A DNA stretch of 24,642 nt from Candidatus Kaiserbacteria bacterium RIFCSPLOWO2_01_FULL_54_13 (GCA_001781685.1 MFLZ01000003.1:5985-30626); one strand, 5' to 3'; positions 6,875-16,084 are shown, counted from the first letter of the stretch. Notes: generated by a model from the letters alone, not told the origin. Numbers and translations: made by a program.

Positions 6875-7324
6875 TCAAGACGTCTTCTCACGCAGAATTT
6901 TCTCGGCCGCAAGCATCGCCGCGCGCGCGATCTCCCGTTCACTTTCCTTAAGCGCTTGCCGCTTTGCCTCCTCCGCGCGCTCTCGGGCATCTTTGAGAAA
7001 CCCCTGGGCTTGCGATTCTGCAGTTCGCAAGATTTCATCCGCGCGCTCGTCCGCTCGTGAGCGCGCGACTGCCACGATTCCCTCCGCCTCACGACTTGCC
7101 TTGCCCACTATTGATTCGCCCTTCCCTTTTGCTTCTTCAAGCTTTCGCGCCGCGGCCTCGGCAGTGCGCACGCCTTCGGCAACCTTCTCGCGCCGTTCAT
7201 CGATGATCTTCAAGACGGGCTTGTAGAGAAAATATGTAAGAACGGTAAGAAGCAAACCGAAATTGACCACCTGCACTAAGAGAAGTTTCCAATTGACGCC
7301 GAAGGTTGCGAATAATTCTGACAT
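6875..7324 (-). CDS. atpF: ATP synthase F0 subunit b
   Basis: Peripheral stator subunit. The 149-residue protein has one N-terminal membrane segment (LLLVQVVNFGLLLTVLTYFLY, about residues 14-34) followed by the conserved KPVLKIIDERREKVAEGVRTAE and a long Ala/Glu/Arg-rich coiled coil to the end (EIARAAMLAAEKIL). This is the standard single-helix b architecture and length. The ATG at 7324 gives the classic N-terminus with FGVNWKLLLVQVVNF. It lies 119 bp after atpE, with no Shine-Dalgarno sequence, and is followed after 47 bp of short-word repeats by atpH. There is one b gene only, so the stator is presumably a homodimer. Confidence 0.95.
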   Translation of the reverse strand: MSELFATFGVNWKLLLVQVVNFGLLLTVLTYFLYKPVLKIIDERREKVAEGVRTAEAAARKLEEAKGKGESIVGKASREAEGIVAVARSRADERADEILRTAESQAQGFLKDARERAEEAKRQALKESEREIARAAMLAAEKILREKTS

Positions 7325-7443
7325 GTTGGAAAGAGAGGCGGAACGTGCGTTCTTCGGAATCTTTGCGGAGGCCTCGGGCCGAGCGGGAGCAATTTTTCAG
7401 CAGAAAAATATGCGACTCCGGAAACGCATGTTTCGCCGAACGA

Positions 7444-7671
7444 CTAGGTGTATTTGAGAATGAAGCCAATAACGAGGGCGAAAATGGCAAGTGCTTCAGA
7501 GAATGCAATGCCGACGAACATGAGTGGCTGAATTTGTCCTGCGGCTTCAGGATTCCTCCCAATCGCTTCAAGTGCCTTCGAGGCGACGATACCTACGCCG
7601 ATGCCCGGCCCGATCATGCCGAGGCCTACCGCCAAGGCCATCCCGATGATTTTTGCAGCTTCTACGTCCAT
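7444..7671 (-). CDS. atpE: ATP synthase F0 subunit c
   Basis: Forms the rotating membrane ring. The 75-residue hairpin has two membrane helices: one with the glycine-rich pattern GLGMIGPGIGVGIVASKALEAI (about 17-38) and one with FVGIAFSEALAIFALVIGFIL (about 52-72). They are joined by the polar loop GRNPEA (38-43) that contacts gamma and epsilon. The ion-binding carboxylate is Glu59 in FSEALAIF. The helix lacks the Gln and Glu-Ser/Thr ligands expected of sodium-type rings, so proton coupling is more likely; this is inferred from the motif. It is encoded between atpB and atpF, as usual. Confidence 0.95.
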   Translation of the reverse strand: MDVEAAKIIGMALAVGLGMIGPGIGVGIVASKALEAIGRNPEAAGQIQPLMFVGIAFSEALAIFALVIGFILKYT

Positions 7672-7680
7672 ATGAATTAG

Positions 7681-7712
7681 GTGTTGGGTTTTAGGGATTA
7701 GGTTTTAGTAAA
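7681..7712. repeat. Short-word repeat between atpB and atpE
   Basis: Repeats of GGGTTTTAG / GGATTAGGTTTTAG fill the start of the 83-bp gap. It is another example of tandem TAG-containing words in this window's intergenic spaces. Confidence 0.5.
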
Positions 7713-7754
7713 TTCGATTTCGACTGCACCATAATATCATGCAAAACGCGGTCT

Positions 7755-8501
7755 TCAATGTGCGGGTTCCATGATGGCAATCTTGATAAAAAAGAGCGTC
7801 AGGATGGCGAAAATGGCGGCCTGAATGAAACCGACGAAAACCTCAAACATCATGAGAGGCACGGGTGCCAGGTAGGGCGCGAAGTATGTGGCAACGAGAA
7901 TCAATACTTCGCCTGCAAAGACGTTGCCGAAAAGACGGAAGGAGAACGAGATTAGCCGCGCCATCTCCGAGAAAAGGTCGATGATGCCGACGATAAATCC
8001 AATGGGCGAATGGAAATTGAAAAACTTTCCCGCGTACTTCCGCAGGCCCAAGACGACGACGCCCGTCGTCTCGATCACGATGAACGATATCGCAGCAAGC
8101 GCGAGTGTGACATTGAGATCGGTGTTAACGCTTCGGAAAAGCGGAAGAAATTCTCCCTCCTCATACGAGAAGAAGCCAACGGAGCCGATGCCCGGAGTGA
8201 ACTCGAGCATGTTTGAAGTAAAGATGAAAATGAAGATGGTGATGATGAGCGGAAAGAATCGCCGCGCCATTTCCCTCCCTCCAAGCGTTTGAGCAACGTA
8301 ATCGTAGACAAAGCCAAACATCCACTCAAGAACAGTCTGGAACCTGCCCGGTATCATCTTCAATCTGCTGCCCATGATAAGCGCTATCGCGACAAGGAGC
8401 GCGACAACGATCCAGCTCGTGATGAGGGTATTAGTGATGGGAAGCCCCAAGAACTCCCCCAGTTTTTCAGCCGAAAGCGCGACGTGAATTCCCTGTTCCA
8501 T
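7755..8501 (-). CDS. atpB: ATP synthase F0 subunit a
   Basis: Membrane stator subunit forming the ion half-channels. The ATG at 8501 gives MEQGIHVALSAEKLGEFLGLPITNTLITSW and 248 residues, the normal length. The open frame runs 46 codons further upstream but that part overlaps the hydrolase gene and has no conserved features. Several membrane helices are visible (TLITSWIVVALLVAIALIM, FFPLIITIFIFIFTSNML, FIQAAIFAILTLFFIKIA). The essential Arg that releases the c-ring carboxylate lies in ISFSFRLFGNVFAGEVLIL. A TAGACT element 7 nt before the start, just after the hydrolase stop, may begin the ATP synthase operon. Confidence 0.94.
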   Translation of the reverse strand: MEQGIHVALSAEKLGEFLGLPITNTLITSWIVVALLVAIALIMGSRLKMIPGRFQTVLEWMFGFVYDYVAQTLGGREMARRFFPLIITIFIFIFTSNMLEFTPGIGSVGFFSYEEGEFLPLFRSVNTDLNVTLALAAISFIVIETTGVVVLGLRKYAGKFFNFHSPIGFIVGIIDLFSEMARLISFSFRLFGNVFAGEVLILVATYFAPYLAPVPLMMFEVFVGFIQAAIFAILTLFFIKIAIMEPAH

Positions 8502-8514
8502 GGCCGGCAGTCTA
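8502..8514 (-). promoter_or_regulatory. Candidate -10 element at the head of the ATP synthase cluster
   Basis: TAGACT (8509-8514, minus), 7 nt, then the atpB ATG. This is one base longer than the 6-nt spacing seen at eight other genes and the hexamer is a weaker match, so confidence is lower. Confidence 0.35.
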
Positions 8515-8521
8515 GCACAAT

Positions 8522-9403
8522 TTATCCCTTGATAAACCGGCGAATTTCCCGAGCAACAACCTTCTCTCCCCCGCGAAAGCTGTGCTTGACGCGCGGAATA
8601 ATAACGACACGGCCTTTGCGGGTATTCTTCTCGAACCACGCCGCAATCTCTTTTGCTGGTCTATCTCCGTGCTCATCGGCTCCGGCAAGAAGAACAAGTG
8701 TCGATATCCGTACTTTCTTTAGCAAACGAGGAGTCTTCTTGGCTTGCGCATATGTAAAGATTTCTTCAACGCTGTCGGGAGTGTAGAGACTTAGGAACCG
8801 TTGCGCATCGCATACGAACCACGGTCCCAATTCCTTCGGCATGAACTCGTGTGGCTTTCCTTTGCGGACCAAAAGACGCGCGTGCGCGACTGCTCGCTTG
8901 AGCTTGTTTTTGGGAAACTCTTTGAGCGCGCTCGCGTAGTCGCTCAGAGGACCAAAAAGAATTATCCCTCTCACGCCACGCGCACCATATCTCCCCGCCC
9001 AGTAAAACGCTTTCTGGCAACCTGTGGAATGCCCTGCAAGGTAAATACTTTTTGCACCCGCCCGACGCGCGAAGTTCACCGCTCCCTGAATGTCGTCTGC
9101 GCATTCAGTGAAAACCTCGTGCGTCGCACCTGCGAGCACCCACTCCGTTTTTCGGCCTTTCCTCCTCTTTATCTCAGTTATTTTCTCGAACCCGCGGTTG
9201 TTGAACGTCATCACGGCCGTGTCCGAGCCCACAAGCGTCGCAACCATGCGCTTCATGCTGAACGCAGAGGCGGTAAGACCGTGTATGAAAACGATGAGGT
9301 TCTTAGCCTTGCGCGGGCCGAACCACAGACCGTTCAGCACATACTTCTTCGGTGTCGTTATCTCAACGACATATGCTTGCCGAATTTGTGTTTTGTTCCT
9401 CAT
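8522..9403 (-). CDS. Alpha/beta hydrolase
   Basis: The 293-residue soluble protein has the alpha/beta hydrolase core: FIHGLTASAFSMKRM near residue 39 (oxyanion HG), the nucleophile elbow GHSTG with Ser126, a candidate acid in LLAGADEHGDRP (D243 or D247) and the catalytic His274 in IPRVKHSF. A lid-like insert (residues about 155-225) lies between strands 6 and 7. No signal peptide is visible, so it is probably cytoplasmic. The motifs fit an esterase or peptidase-like enzyme; the substrate cannot be told from sequence. It lies 20 nt upstream of atpB and downstream of ahcY across a TAG-word repeat. The upstream GGGAG near the ATG is one of the few purine-rich stretches that could act as a ribosome site. 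Confidence 0.85.
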   Translation of the reverse strand: MRNKTQIRQAYVVEITTPKKYVLNGLWFGPRKAKNLIVFIHGLTASAFSMKRMVATLVGSDTAVMTFNNRGFEKITEIKRRKGRKTEWVLAGATHEVFTECADDIQGAVNFARRAGAKSIYLAGHSTGCQKAFYWAGRYGARGVRGIILFGPLSDYASALKEFPKNKLKRAVAHARLLVRKGKPHEFMPKELGPWFVCDAQRFLSLYTPDSVEEIFTYAQAKKTPRLLKKVRISTLVLLAGADEHGDRPAKEIAAWFEKNTRKGRVVIIPRVKHSFRGGEKVVAREIRRFIKG

Positions 9404-9417
9404 GCATCTCCCGATCC

Positions 9418-9450
9418 TCTAGCCCCTAGCACCTAGAACCTAGAACCTAT
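9418..9450. repeat. Tandem CTAG-word repeat between ahcY and the hydrolase
   Basis: Repeats of the 7-8 base word CCTAGAA/CCTAGCA, with five CTA(G) units in 33 bp. It sits in the 49-bp gap between the ahcY stop and the hydrolase start. Confidence 0.7.
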
Positions 9451-9452
9451 TC

Positions 9453-10736
<1,284 letters not shown>

Positions 10737-10748
10737 TCTGGCAGTATA
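10737..10748 (-). promoter_or_regulatory. Leaderless-type -10 element of ahcY
   Basis: TATACT (10743-10748, minus), 6 nt (GCCAGA), then ATG at 10736. The 33-nt palindrome 10761-10793 lies directly upstream, where a -35 region would be. Confidence 0.55.
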
Positions 10749-10760
10749 ACCGTCCACGGC

Positions 10761-10793
10761 GGACTTCGTAAGTCCGGTGGACTTACGAAGTCC
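10761..10793. repeat. Palindrome between the PfkB kinase and ahcY
   Basis: GGACTTCGTAAGTCC (10761-10775), 3-nt loop, then its perfect complement (10779-10793): a 15-bp stem. It may serve as a transcript end for the kinase gene or as a regulatory structure before ahcY. The core ACTTACGAAGT also appears in the guaA palindrome. Confidence 0.8.
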
Positions 10794-10812
10794 TAACATC
10801 CAATCTTAATGC

Positions 10813-11751
10813 TTATAACGCAAGACTCTCCCCGTATGCGCCCTTAAACCGCGCTTTGAGCTCGTCGAGTGTGAATTTGTGCGTCTGCGTTCCGTACGCC
10901 TCAACGGTATATGCGGCAACGGTGCTCGCGAGCTTCGCACAACTTTCGAGCGACATTCCCGTAAGCATTCCCTTAATGAACCCGGCACGAAAAGCGTCGC
11001 CCGCACCCGTCGGATCCGAAGAGTCTTTCACCGGCGTCGCTTTCACGCGTACCTCTCCTTCGCGCGTCACGACGCGAGCGCCTTCTGCGCCAAGCGTGAT
11101 CACGAGAGTCGGCACGCGCTCGAGCATGGCGTTTTCGATCCACCCCGTCTTTTGCGCCATGAGCCCAAATTCGTAATCGCTCCCGAAAAGCACCTTCGCA
11201 CCTGTCATTCCTGCACGCAAGTCTTCGCCAGAGAGCGCCGTGAGTGCCTGCGCGGGGTCGTAGAGGAACGAAAATCCGCGCTTGCGATAGAGCTCGGGAA
11301 GATTCTTCATATCCTCGATGCAACCCGGAGCAACAATCGCGAGATCGCGGCCTTCGGTATCGACCGGCGAATCGTACGAATAGCCTCCCGCACCCATGTG
11401 GAAAGCTGCGATCTGATTGTCGGCTTTGTCGGTAAAGACGTAGGCCGACGATGTCATTTCTCCTTCGAGTGTGCGGATCGAGTTGGGCACTATGCCGGAG
11501 AGGAGCATGTGCGAGCGGTAAGAACTAAAATCTTCCCCGACGGTTGCAATGATATCCGACTGCACGCTGAGAAGTGCGAGATTGTACGCGATGTTCCCCG
11601 CGGTGCCGCCAAAGCCCACCGAGAGCTGCTTGATCTGAAAACTCAAATTGATGCTGTGGAGCTTGTCCGGCACAAAGTGCTCAGCAAATAGCCCGTCGAA
11701 ATCCATGATTCGATCGTACGCAACGGAACCCGACACGATGACACGGGCCAT
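10813..11751 (-). CDS. PfkB-family carbohydrate/nucleoside kinase, probably adenosine kinase
   Basis: The 313-residue kinase has the ribokinase-fold signatures: GSVAYDRI at the N-terminus, FGGTAGNIAYNLALL (substrate-side GG motif, about residues 48-62) and DPTGAGDAFRAGFIKGM near the C-terminus with the catalytic Asp of GAGD. The ATG at 11751 is fixed by a TAAAAT element 6 nt upstream; a TTG one codon earlier is not needed. The GGTAGNIAYNLA form is common in adenosine and related nucleoside kinases. The next gene is adenosylhomocysteinase, which releases adenosine, so conversion of adenosine to AMP is the best inference. Ribokinase or another sugar kinase activity cannot be excluded from sequence. 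Confidence 0.85.
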   Translation of the reverse strand: MARVIVSGSVAYDRIMDFDGLFAEHFVPDKLHSINLSFQIKQLSVGFGGTAGNIAYNLALLSVQSDIIATVGEDFSSYRSHMLLSGIVPNSIRTLEGEMTSSAYVFTDKADNQIAAFHMGAGGYSYDSPVDTEGRDLAIVAPGCIEDMKNLPELYRKRGFSFLYDPAQALTALSGEDLRAGMTGAKVLFGSDYEFGLMAQKTGWIENAMLERVPTLVITLGAEGARVVTREGEVRVKATPVKDSSDPTGAGDAFRAGFIKGMLTGMSLESCAKLASTVAAYTVEAYGTQTHKFTLDELKARFKGAYGESLAL

Positions 11752-11763
11752 CAAACCATTTTA
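11752..11763 (-). promoter_or_regulatory. Leaderless-type -10 element of the PfkB kinase gene
   Basis: TAAAAT (11758-11763, minus), 6 nt (GGTTTG), then ATG at 11751. Confidence 0.5.
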
Positions 11764-11803
11764 CACTATCGCGCGACCCTTTAGGGCATAGGAATCTCTG
11801 GGT

Positions 11804-12070
11804 TTACGTAAATTTGAGTTTAGCGAAGAGTCTTTTTAGTTGCGCCTTTAGCTGTTCTCTACCGTGGCCACTTTTCAAGTATTTCTCACGCGCACGTGCA
11901 TCTGCACTCTCTTGAAATGCTTCGTAGTGCACGAGACGAACGGGAGCACGATGTTTCGTAGACTTGGACAACCCATTCTGGTGCTCCAGAAGACGATGTT
12001 TGAGATTAGTTGTGTATCCGATGTACAGGCCTCGGTCCTTTTCAGAATATAGGATATAGACGTAGTACAT
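11804..12070 (-). CDS. GIY-YIG nuclease domain protein (UPF0213/YhbQ type)
   Basis: The 88-residue single-domain protein has the GIY-YIG core: YYVYILYS (first strand, VYI in place of GIY), GLYIGYT (YIG), the catalytic Arg in NLKHRLLEHQNG and the metal-binding Glu in ARAREKYLKSG. Single-domain members of this size are common in small bacterial genomes; their substrate is not established, though DNA repair or mobility roles are proposed for the family. It lies downstream of tRNA-Glu on the same strand, separated by 69 bp with several hairpins. It has no -10 element at the usual distance, so it may be transcribed with the tRNA. Confidence 0.88.
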   Translation of the reverse strand: MYYVYILYSEKDRGLYIGYTTNLKHRLLEHQNGLSKSTKHRAPVRLVHYEAFQESADARAREKYLKSGHGREQLKAQLKRLFAKLKFT

Positions 12071-12139
12071 GACTCAAACAGTGAGCACGTCGAACGTGCT
12101 TCGTCGCGTCACACTGCGACAAGTCGCGTTTGACGCGAT

Positions 12140-12211
12140 GACCCCGACGGAAATCGAATCCGTGTTTTCGCCGTGAGAGGGCGACGTCCTAGGCCGCTAG
12201 ACGACGGGGCC
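12140..12211 (-). tRNA. tRNA-Glu (anticodon CTC)
   Basis: Cloverleaf on the minus strand: acceptor GGCCCCG / CGGGGTC, anticodon stem TCGCC / GGCGA with loop CTCTCAC (anticodon CTC), a T-arm with loop ATTCGAT-like geometry and discriminator A. CCA is not encoded. Confidence 0.93.
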
Positions 12212-12290
12212 GCTTGAATAGCTTGAAGCTTATTGGGACCAGCTTCCAGCAATTGAAATCTATAACATAATGCTACTGTATTCAATGATT

Positions 12291-12321
12291 CTCGAAGCTA
12301 AAAGCTAGAAGCTCGAAGCTA
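12291..12321. repeat. Short-word repeat (GAAGCTA) after murF
   Basis: Tandem copies of GAAGCTA / AAGCTAGAAGCTCGAAGCT run up to the murF stop. Related AGCTTGAAGCTT words lie just after the tRNA-Glu gene (12216-12250). Confidence 0.6.
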
Positions 12322-13656
12322 TCTCATTAGCCATTCCGGTTCTTGCCTTACCAACAACTCCACGGCGCGCTCGGGCTCGGCCATAATTTCTTCCACGGTA
12401 CGCTCCATGCGCATCGATTGCGAACCTTTTACCAAGACGACGTCGCCTTCTCGCAGCTCGTTTCGGAGCTCCTGTCCGACTCGCCTCGATTCATTCCTTT
12501 CGTATTCGCGAATGTTTCCCTCGGGCATCCCCGCGTCGAGCGCGGCCTCACCCATCCCGCGCGCGCGAAAGCCGACCGTGATGAGCCGGTCGGCGCAAAG
12601 AGCGGCGCGCGTGCCGACATTTCTGTGCGCCTCGTTCGTGTATCTTCCGAGCTCGAGCATATCGCCCAAAACGGCGATCCGCCGTCCGCCAGCTGGCGGA
12701 GCTTTGACTTCTTTCAAGGTATCGAGTGCGCTCAAGGCCGCCGCCGGAGAGGAGTTGTAGGTGTCGTCAATAATCGCGGAGCCATTCACGCCCGGAATAA
12801 TCCGCATCCTCCCCGGCGGCGGCGTCCACGCCGCAAGCGAGCGAGCTGTCGCGACGCTGTCGACGCCAACCGCCTCCGCTACCGCAAACGCGGCGAGCGC
12901 CGCATACGTGCGAGCCCTTCCAAGCGCTCCGAAAATAGAAACAGGAAGCGACGAACCGGCATGATTCAGACGAAAGCGTATTCCTGAAGGCTTCCCTACC
13001 TGCGCCGCACGATGCGTCACGGCAGGCAAGCCCTTCTCGTAGATTACGCTTTGATGCGAGGCGGAGAAATCGTTCGAATTCCCAAAACCGTACGTCACCA
13101 TTATTCCCCGATACTCGGCACAGAGCTCGACCATTCGTGAATCGTCGCCGTTTATGATGAGTTTGCCACCGCGCTTCACGTACTCCGCGAGTGCGCGCTT
13201 CTCGCGCGCGAGCTCCTCCGGCGAGCGGAAAAATTCCACATGCACAGGAATCTCCGGCACGCCAGTGATGACAGCAATATCAGGCTTGAGCCACCGCGCG
13301 ATTCTCCGAATGTCACCCGGACGATCGGCTCCCACTTCGAGGACGAGCCACGCGGGATATGGTTCTCTTCCCATGAGAAGCCAAAGTCCGTCTACGATAT
13401 TGAGCGCCCATTTGAGTGGATTTCTCCATGCATTTTCAAGGCCGAGAATCGCCAAGGGCACGCCGATTTCGCTGTTGAAACTTTTCTCACTCCTGCGCAC
13501 GTAGAGCTCGTTCGAGAGCGCCGTGTAAATCGCGTCTTTCGTCGTCGTCTTCCCCACGCTCCCTGTCACCGCGATTATCTTTGGCTTGTGGCGCGCAAGG
13601 ACAAGCCGTGCCTCGAGCGTCAATACGAAAACAACAAGGCGTTTGATGAAGTCCAT
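12319..13656 (-). CDS. murF: MurF-type Mur ligase (D-Ala-D-Ala adding), lacking the usual N-terminal domain
   Basis: Adds D-Ala-D-Ala to the UDP-MurNAc-tripeptide in peptidoglycan precursor synthesis. Mur ligase motifs: P-loop TGSVGKTTT (residues 31-39), the LVLEVGADRPGDI strand, INGDDSRMVEL, IDDTYNSSPAAALSALDTL and VLGDMLELG. The P-loop lies at residue 31, whereas in MurF it normally follows a UDP-binding domain of about 90-100 residues. Here a hydrophobic N-terminus (FIKRLVVFVLTLEARLVLA) takes its place. The start is fixed by TACAAT 6 nt upstream of the ATG, so the short N-terminus appears real. The stretch KAPPAGGRR is encoded by a 16-nt palindrome. It is last in the dcw cluster after ftsI. 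Confidence 0.85.
   Translation of the reverse strand: MDFIKRLVVFVLTLEARLVLARHKPKIIAVTGSVGKTTTKDAIYTALSNELYVRRSEKSFNSEIGVPLAILGLENAWRNPLKWALNIVDGLWLLMGREPYPAWLVLEVGADRPGDIRRIARWLKPDIAVITGVPEIPVHVEFFRSPEELAREKRALAEYVKRGGKLIINGDDSRMVELCAEYRGIMVTYGFGNSNDFSASHQSVIYEKGLPAVTHRAAQVGKPSGIRFRLNHAGSSLPVSIFGALGRARTYAALAAFAVAEAVGVDSVATARSLAAWTPPPGRMRIIPGVNGSAIIDDTYNSSPAAALSALDTLKEVKAPPAGGRRIAVLGDMLELGRYTNEAHRNVGTRAALCADRLITVGFRARGMGEAALDAGMPEGNIREYERNESRRVGQELRNELREGDVVLVKGSQSMRMERTVEEIMAEPERAVELLVRQEPEWLMR
12685..12700. repeat. In-frame palindrome in murF (TCCGCCAGCTGGCGGA)
   Basis: Perfect 16-nt palindrome read as PPAGG. The identical 16-mer occurs in guaA (18714-18729), also in frame, and a variant lies at 13780-13797 between ftsI and murF. 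Confidence 0.9.
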
Positions 13657-13668
13657 CCTTGAATTGTA
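13657..13668 (-). promoter_or_regulatory. Leaderless-type -10 element of murF
   Basis: TACAAT (13663-13668, minus), 6 nt (TCAAGG), then ATG at 13656. It indicates that murF can be transcribed apart from ftsI. Confidence 0.5.
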
Positions 13669-13690
13669 CCTGACTGTGAAGACAAAAGGT

Positions 13691-13797
13691 TATCCGCTGC
13701 GGATATAGACCCAGTCGGTATCCGCAGCGTGCGAAAAGGGCCGGGAAAACTGTAGTTTTCCCGTATCGGAGAGCAGCGAGTCCGCCAGACGGCGGAC
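13691..13797. repeat. Palindrome cluster between ftsI and murF
   Basis: The roughly 200-bp gap holds no gene but at least three hairpins: 13691-13705 (TATCCGC/GCGGATA), 13742-13763 (CGGGAAAAC / GTTTTCCCG, loop TGTA) and 13780-13797 (GTCCGCC / GGCGGAC). None is followed by a clear T-run. The middle hairpin could still end ftsI transcription. Confidence 0.75.
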
Positions 13798-13856
13798 GAG
13801 CGTTGAGAACCGAGGGCTCTCAAAAGATGAGAATTTGTGGCCAGTGCCTCAAAGTA

Positions 13857-15575
13857 TCATCTGTCGGGTGGAACGTTGTAATAGTTAATCAAGAACTTCG
13901 CTATATCGAGAAAGGGGCGCGCGAGCGTAGCGGAGGCGAATTGCGCGCCGTGTGGCTCAACGGCGATGAGAAAGACGATAAACTGCGGGTCATGTGCGGG
14001 AAAATATCCGAAAAAGGAATGAAGGAATCGATCCTTATAGTAGCCGCCGCCTTGTGGGAGTGCAATCTGCGCGGTGCCAGTCTTCGCCGCGATCGAGTAG
14101 TGCTCTTGCTTTAGCACTCCACCGAGAAGGGCCGTGTCGAAGACCTTCACGAGCATATCGCTTACTGTCTGCACCGTCTCGCTCTTCAAGGCACGCGGCC
14201 CCTGCGCGGGAGTAATTTCGCGCACGATCCCGCTCTCGAGGCGAATCCCTCTCACTACGTGCGGGGACGGCAATACGCCGTCGTTTGCCAAAGCACTCAA
14301 GCCGCGGATCATTTCAAGTGCAGTCACGGCAATACTCTGACCGAAGGAGGCGGAGGCGTAGTCAATGTCGTACCCGCGGTCGATCGTGCGAATCATTCCC
14401 TTCCCTTCGTTCGGGAGATCGATGCCGGTTTTTTCTCCGAGGCCGTATGCATGAACGTACTCACGGAAGATGTTGTGCCCTATGCGATCCACTACGTACG
14501 AGGCGCCGAGATTTAGTGACTGGTTCAATATCTCCTGTATAGGAACGACCCCGCGCGCCTTATTGTCATAGTTGCAGAATTCTTTCCCGCTCTTTTTGAT
14601 GCAACCTTTGTCATCATAGGTAGAGTCGGGAGTTATCGCGCCGACGTCGAGCCCTGCGGCAATCGTCAAGGGTTTCATGATGGAGCCCATCTCGTACACA
14701 CTCTCGACCAGAGGATTCCTAAAAACTGAGATGTCGGAAACCGTACCGTAGGTATTCGGATCGAAACCGGGACGCGCTGCCATCGCAATGATTTCTCCCG
14801 TGCGCGGATTCATTACGATGCCGGCCGCCACTTTCGGCGTGTATGTTTTCACAACAGAGTTCAAAACTTCTTCTAGGCGTGCTTCGACCTGCGGTTCAAT
14901 CGAAGTAATAAGACTCCCGTGATTATCCGCAGGCACTGGAGAGAGAGCGGCCTCGATATTCGTGAAAATCTCGGCAAACGGATTCACATAGCTCGAAGAG
15001 CTCTTAGCAAGCGTTTTCTCAAAAGAGCGTTCCAGCCCGTACACACCAACCTTCCTGTCGCCCTGATACCCCACAAAGCCAACAGTGTGTGCAGCGAGCG
15101 GGCTGCCGGGATAGGTGCGCCATTGATCTTGCACAAGGACGACACCCGGAAGCTTTTGCGCGCGGATCCGCTTTGCCGTTGCATCTGAGACACGATAGCC
15201 AACCTCTTCGTACGGATCATCGACTTTGGCAGTACTCGCAAAGAAGCGATCACGATCGAGAGAAGCAAACTCCGAAAGCTTCGCGAAGACCTGCTCCGGC
15301 TCAGCAATGTCTTTCGGTACGATCGCGATTCGCCACCCAGCCTGCATGAGTGCCGCTGCAACGAGGTCTCCTTCTTTCTTGCTGAAAAATATGTCCCAGC
15401 GATCCTCTGCTTCAGTAGGAAATCCGATATATTGGCCCTCTGCGCTCCTGAGGTGCTCCTCGCTCTTTACGATCTGCACGAAATATAGACGGGCCGTAAG
15501 GAGTACCGCTACAAGTATAAAGAGCGCCGAGAGGAGCCTGACCCGCCCGACAAATCCCGTTAGAGATTTTCTCAT
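13857..15575 (-). CDS. ftsI: Penicillin-binding protein, FtsI/PBP2 type transpeptidase
   Basis: Septal peptidoglycan transpeptidase anchored by one N-terminal membrane helix (LLSALFILVAVLLTARLYFVQI). From ATG 15575 the product has 572 residues; the frame allows 12 more. A pedestal domain (residues about 50-230) is followed by the transpeptidase domain with all three active-site motifs: SxxK as SIMK (S298, K301), SxN as SLN (353-355) and KTGT (498-501). The usual RGxIxDRNG motif after the membrane helix is replaced by EAEDRWDIFFSKKEGDLVAAAL, a form I associate with CPR proteins. It lies between the ftsL-like gene and murF, as expected for dcw. The start codons of the N-terminus contain one arm of a 14-bp inverted repeat. 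Confidence 0.92.
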   Translation of the reverse strand: MRKSLTGFVGRVRLLSALFILVAVLLTARLYFVQIVKSEEHLRSAEGQYIGFPTEAEDRWDIFFSKKEGDLVAAALMQAGWRIAIVPKDIAEPEQVFAKLSEFASLDRDRFFASTAKVDDPYEEVGYRVSDATAKRIRAQKLPGVVLVQDQWRTYPGSPLAAHTVGFVGYQGDRKVGVYGLERSFEKTLAKSSSSYVNPFAEIFTNIEAALSPVPADNHGSLITSIEPQVEARLEEVLNSVVKTYTPKVAAGIVMNPRTGEIIAMAARPGFDPNTYGTVSDISVFRNPLVESVYEMGSIMKPLTIAAGLDVGAITPDSTYDDKGCIKKSGKEFCNYDNKARGVVPIQEILNQSLNLGASYVVDRIGHNIFREYVHAYGLGEKTGIDLPNEGKGMIRTIDRGYDIDYASASFGQSIAVTALEMIRGLSALANDGVLPSPHVVRGIRLESGIVREITPAQGPRALKSETVQTVSDMLVKVFDTALLGGVLKQEHYSIAAKTGTAQIALPQGGGYYKDRFLHSFFGYFPAHDPQFIVFLIAVEPHGAQFASATLARPFLDIAKFLINYYNVPPDR

Positions 15576-15660
15576 ACGCACTGGTATGTTGAAAACAGCC
15601 GAATGCGCCACACGCGCACCGAACGTTCCACAGAGGAAGCACCGCGAATCTCTAACGGGA
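15555..15660. repeat. 14-bp inverted repeat flanking the ftsI start
   Basis: TCCCGTTAGAGATT at 15555-15568 (within ftsI codons 3-7) and its exact complement AATCTCTAACGGGA at 15647-15660 in the upstream gap. If transcribed, a 78-nt loop with the ftsI start codon in it would form. Confidence 0.6.
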
Positions 15661-15674
15661 CAAACCCCAAACTT

Positions 15675-16076
15675 CTATATTTCATCTCTCGAGAGCGGTG
15701 CTACAGCCGTATTACCGGGGCGGTGTATGTATACGGTGTTCGCAACGGGAGAGAGACCGATGCGCGTTCCGTCCTCAGGACCGATGCCTTGCGTAGCGGC
15801 AAAATAATCACGCTCGAGTTGTGATACGGCGCTTGATATGCCGACAGATTCCTCCAGAGCATTCTTCCTCGCTATGACATTCAAGATCGAGATACCGACC
15901 AAATAGAGGTATAAGGCAGCAATCACACCGAGCGCTCCGAGGAGCAGCCAAAACGTGATCCGCTCCGCTGGATGCTCCAGGGTGAGCGTAAAACCTCTGC
16001 GACCAGAAGAAAAGTTAAGCCTCCCCTGAAAAATCGAAGGGGCGTACTTGCTGATTTTTTGTATGCGAGCTCTCAT
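15675..16076 (-). CDS. FtsL/septum-initiator-like single-pass membrane protein
   Basis: The 134-residue product (start ATG 16076) has a basic cytoplasmic N-terminus (RARIQKISKYAPSIFQ), one membrane helix (ITFWLLLGALGVIAALYLYLVGISILNVI) and a short heptad-like extracellular segment (ARKNALEESVGISSAVSQLERDYFA). That is the layout of FtsL/FtsB division proteins, which bridge FtsQ and FtsI. Sequence similarity is too low to name it with certainty; position between rsmH and ftsI, where ftsL normally sits, is the main evidence. The open frame extends to 16142, but that part consists of GTAG repeat words, so the inner ATG is chosen. Confidence 0.65.
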   Translation of the reverse strand: MRARIQKISKYAPSIFQGRLNFSSGRRGFTLTLEHPAERITFWLLLGALGVIAALYLYLVGISILNVIARKNALEESVGISSAVSQLERDYFAATQGIGPEDGTRIGLSPVANTVYIHRPGNTAVAPLSRDEI

Positions 16077-16084
16077 AACGAACA

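Noticed and set aside
7444..7671. Sodium-type c-ring
   Set aside because: The expected Gln and Ser/Thr ligands around Glu59 are not seen; a proton ring is more likely.
8502..8639. 46-codon N-terminal extension of atpB
   Set aside because: Overlaps the hydrolase gene and lacks any conserved feature; the normal N-terminus begins at 8501.
10737..10799. 21-codon N-terminal extension of ahcY
   Set aside because: Encoded by a palindrome and a promoter element; the leaderless start at 10736 fits better.
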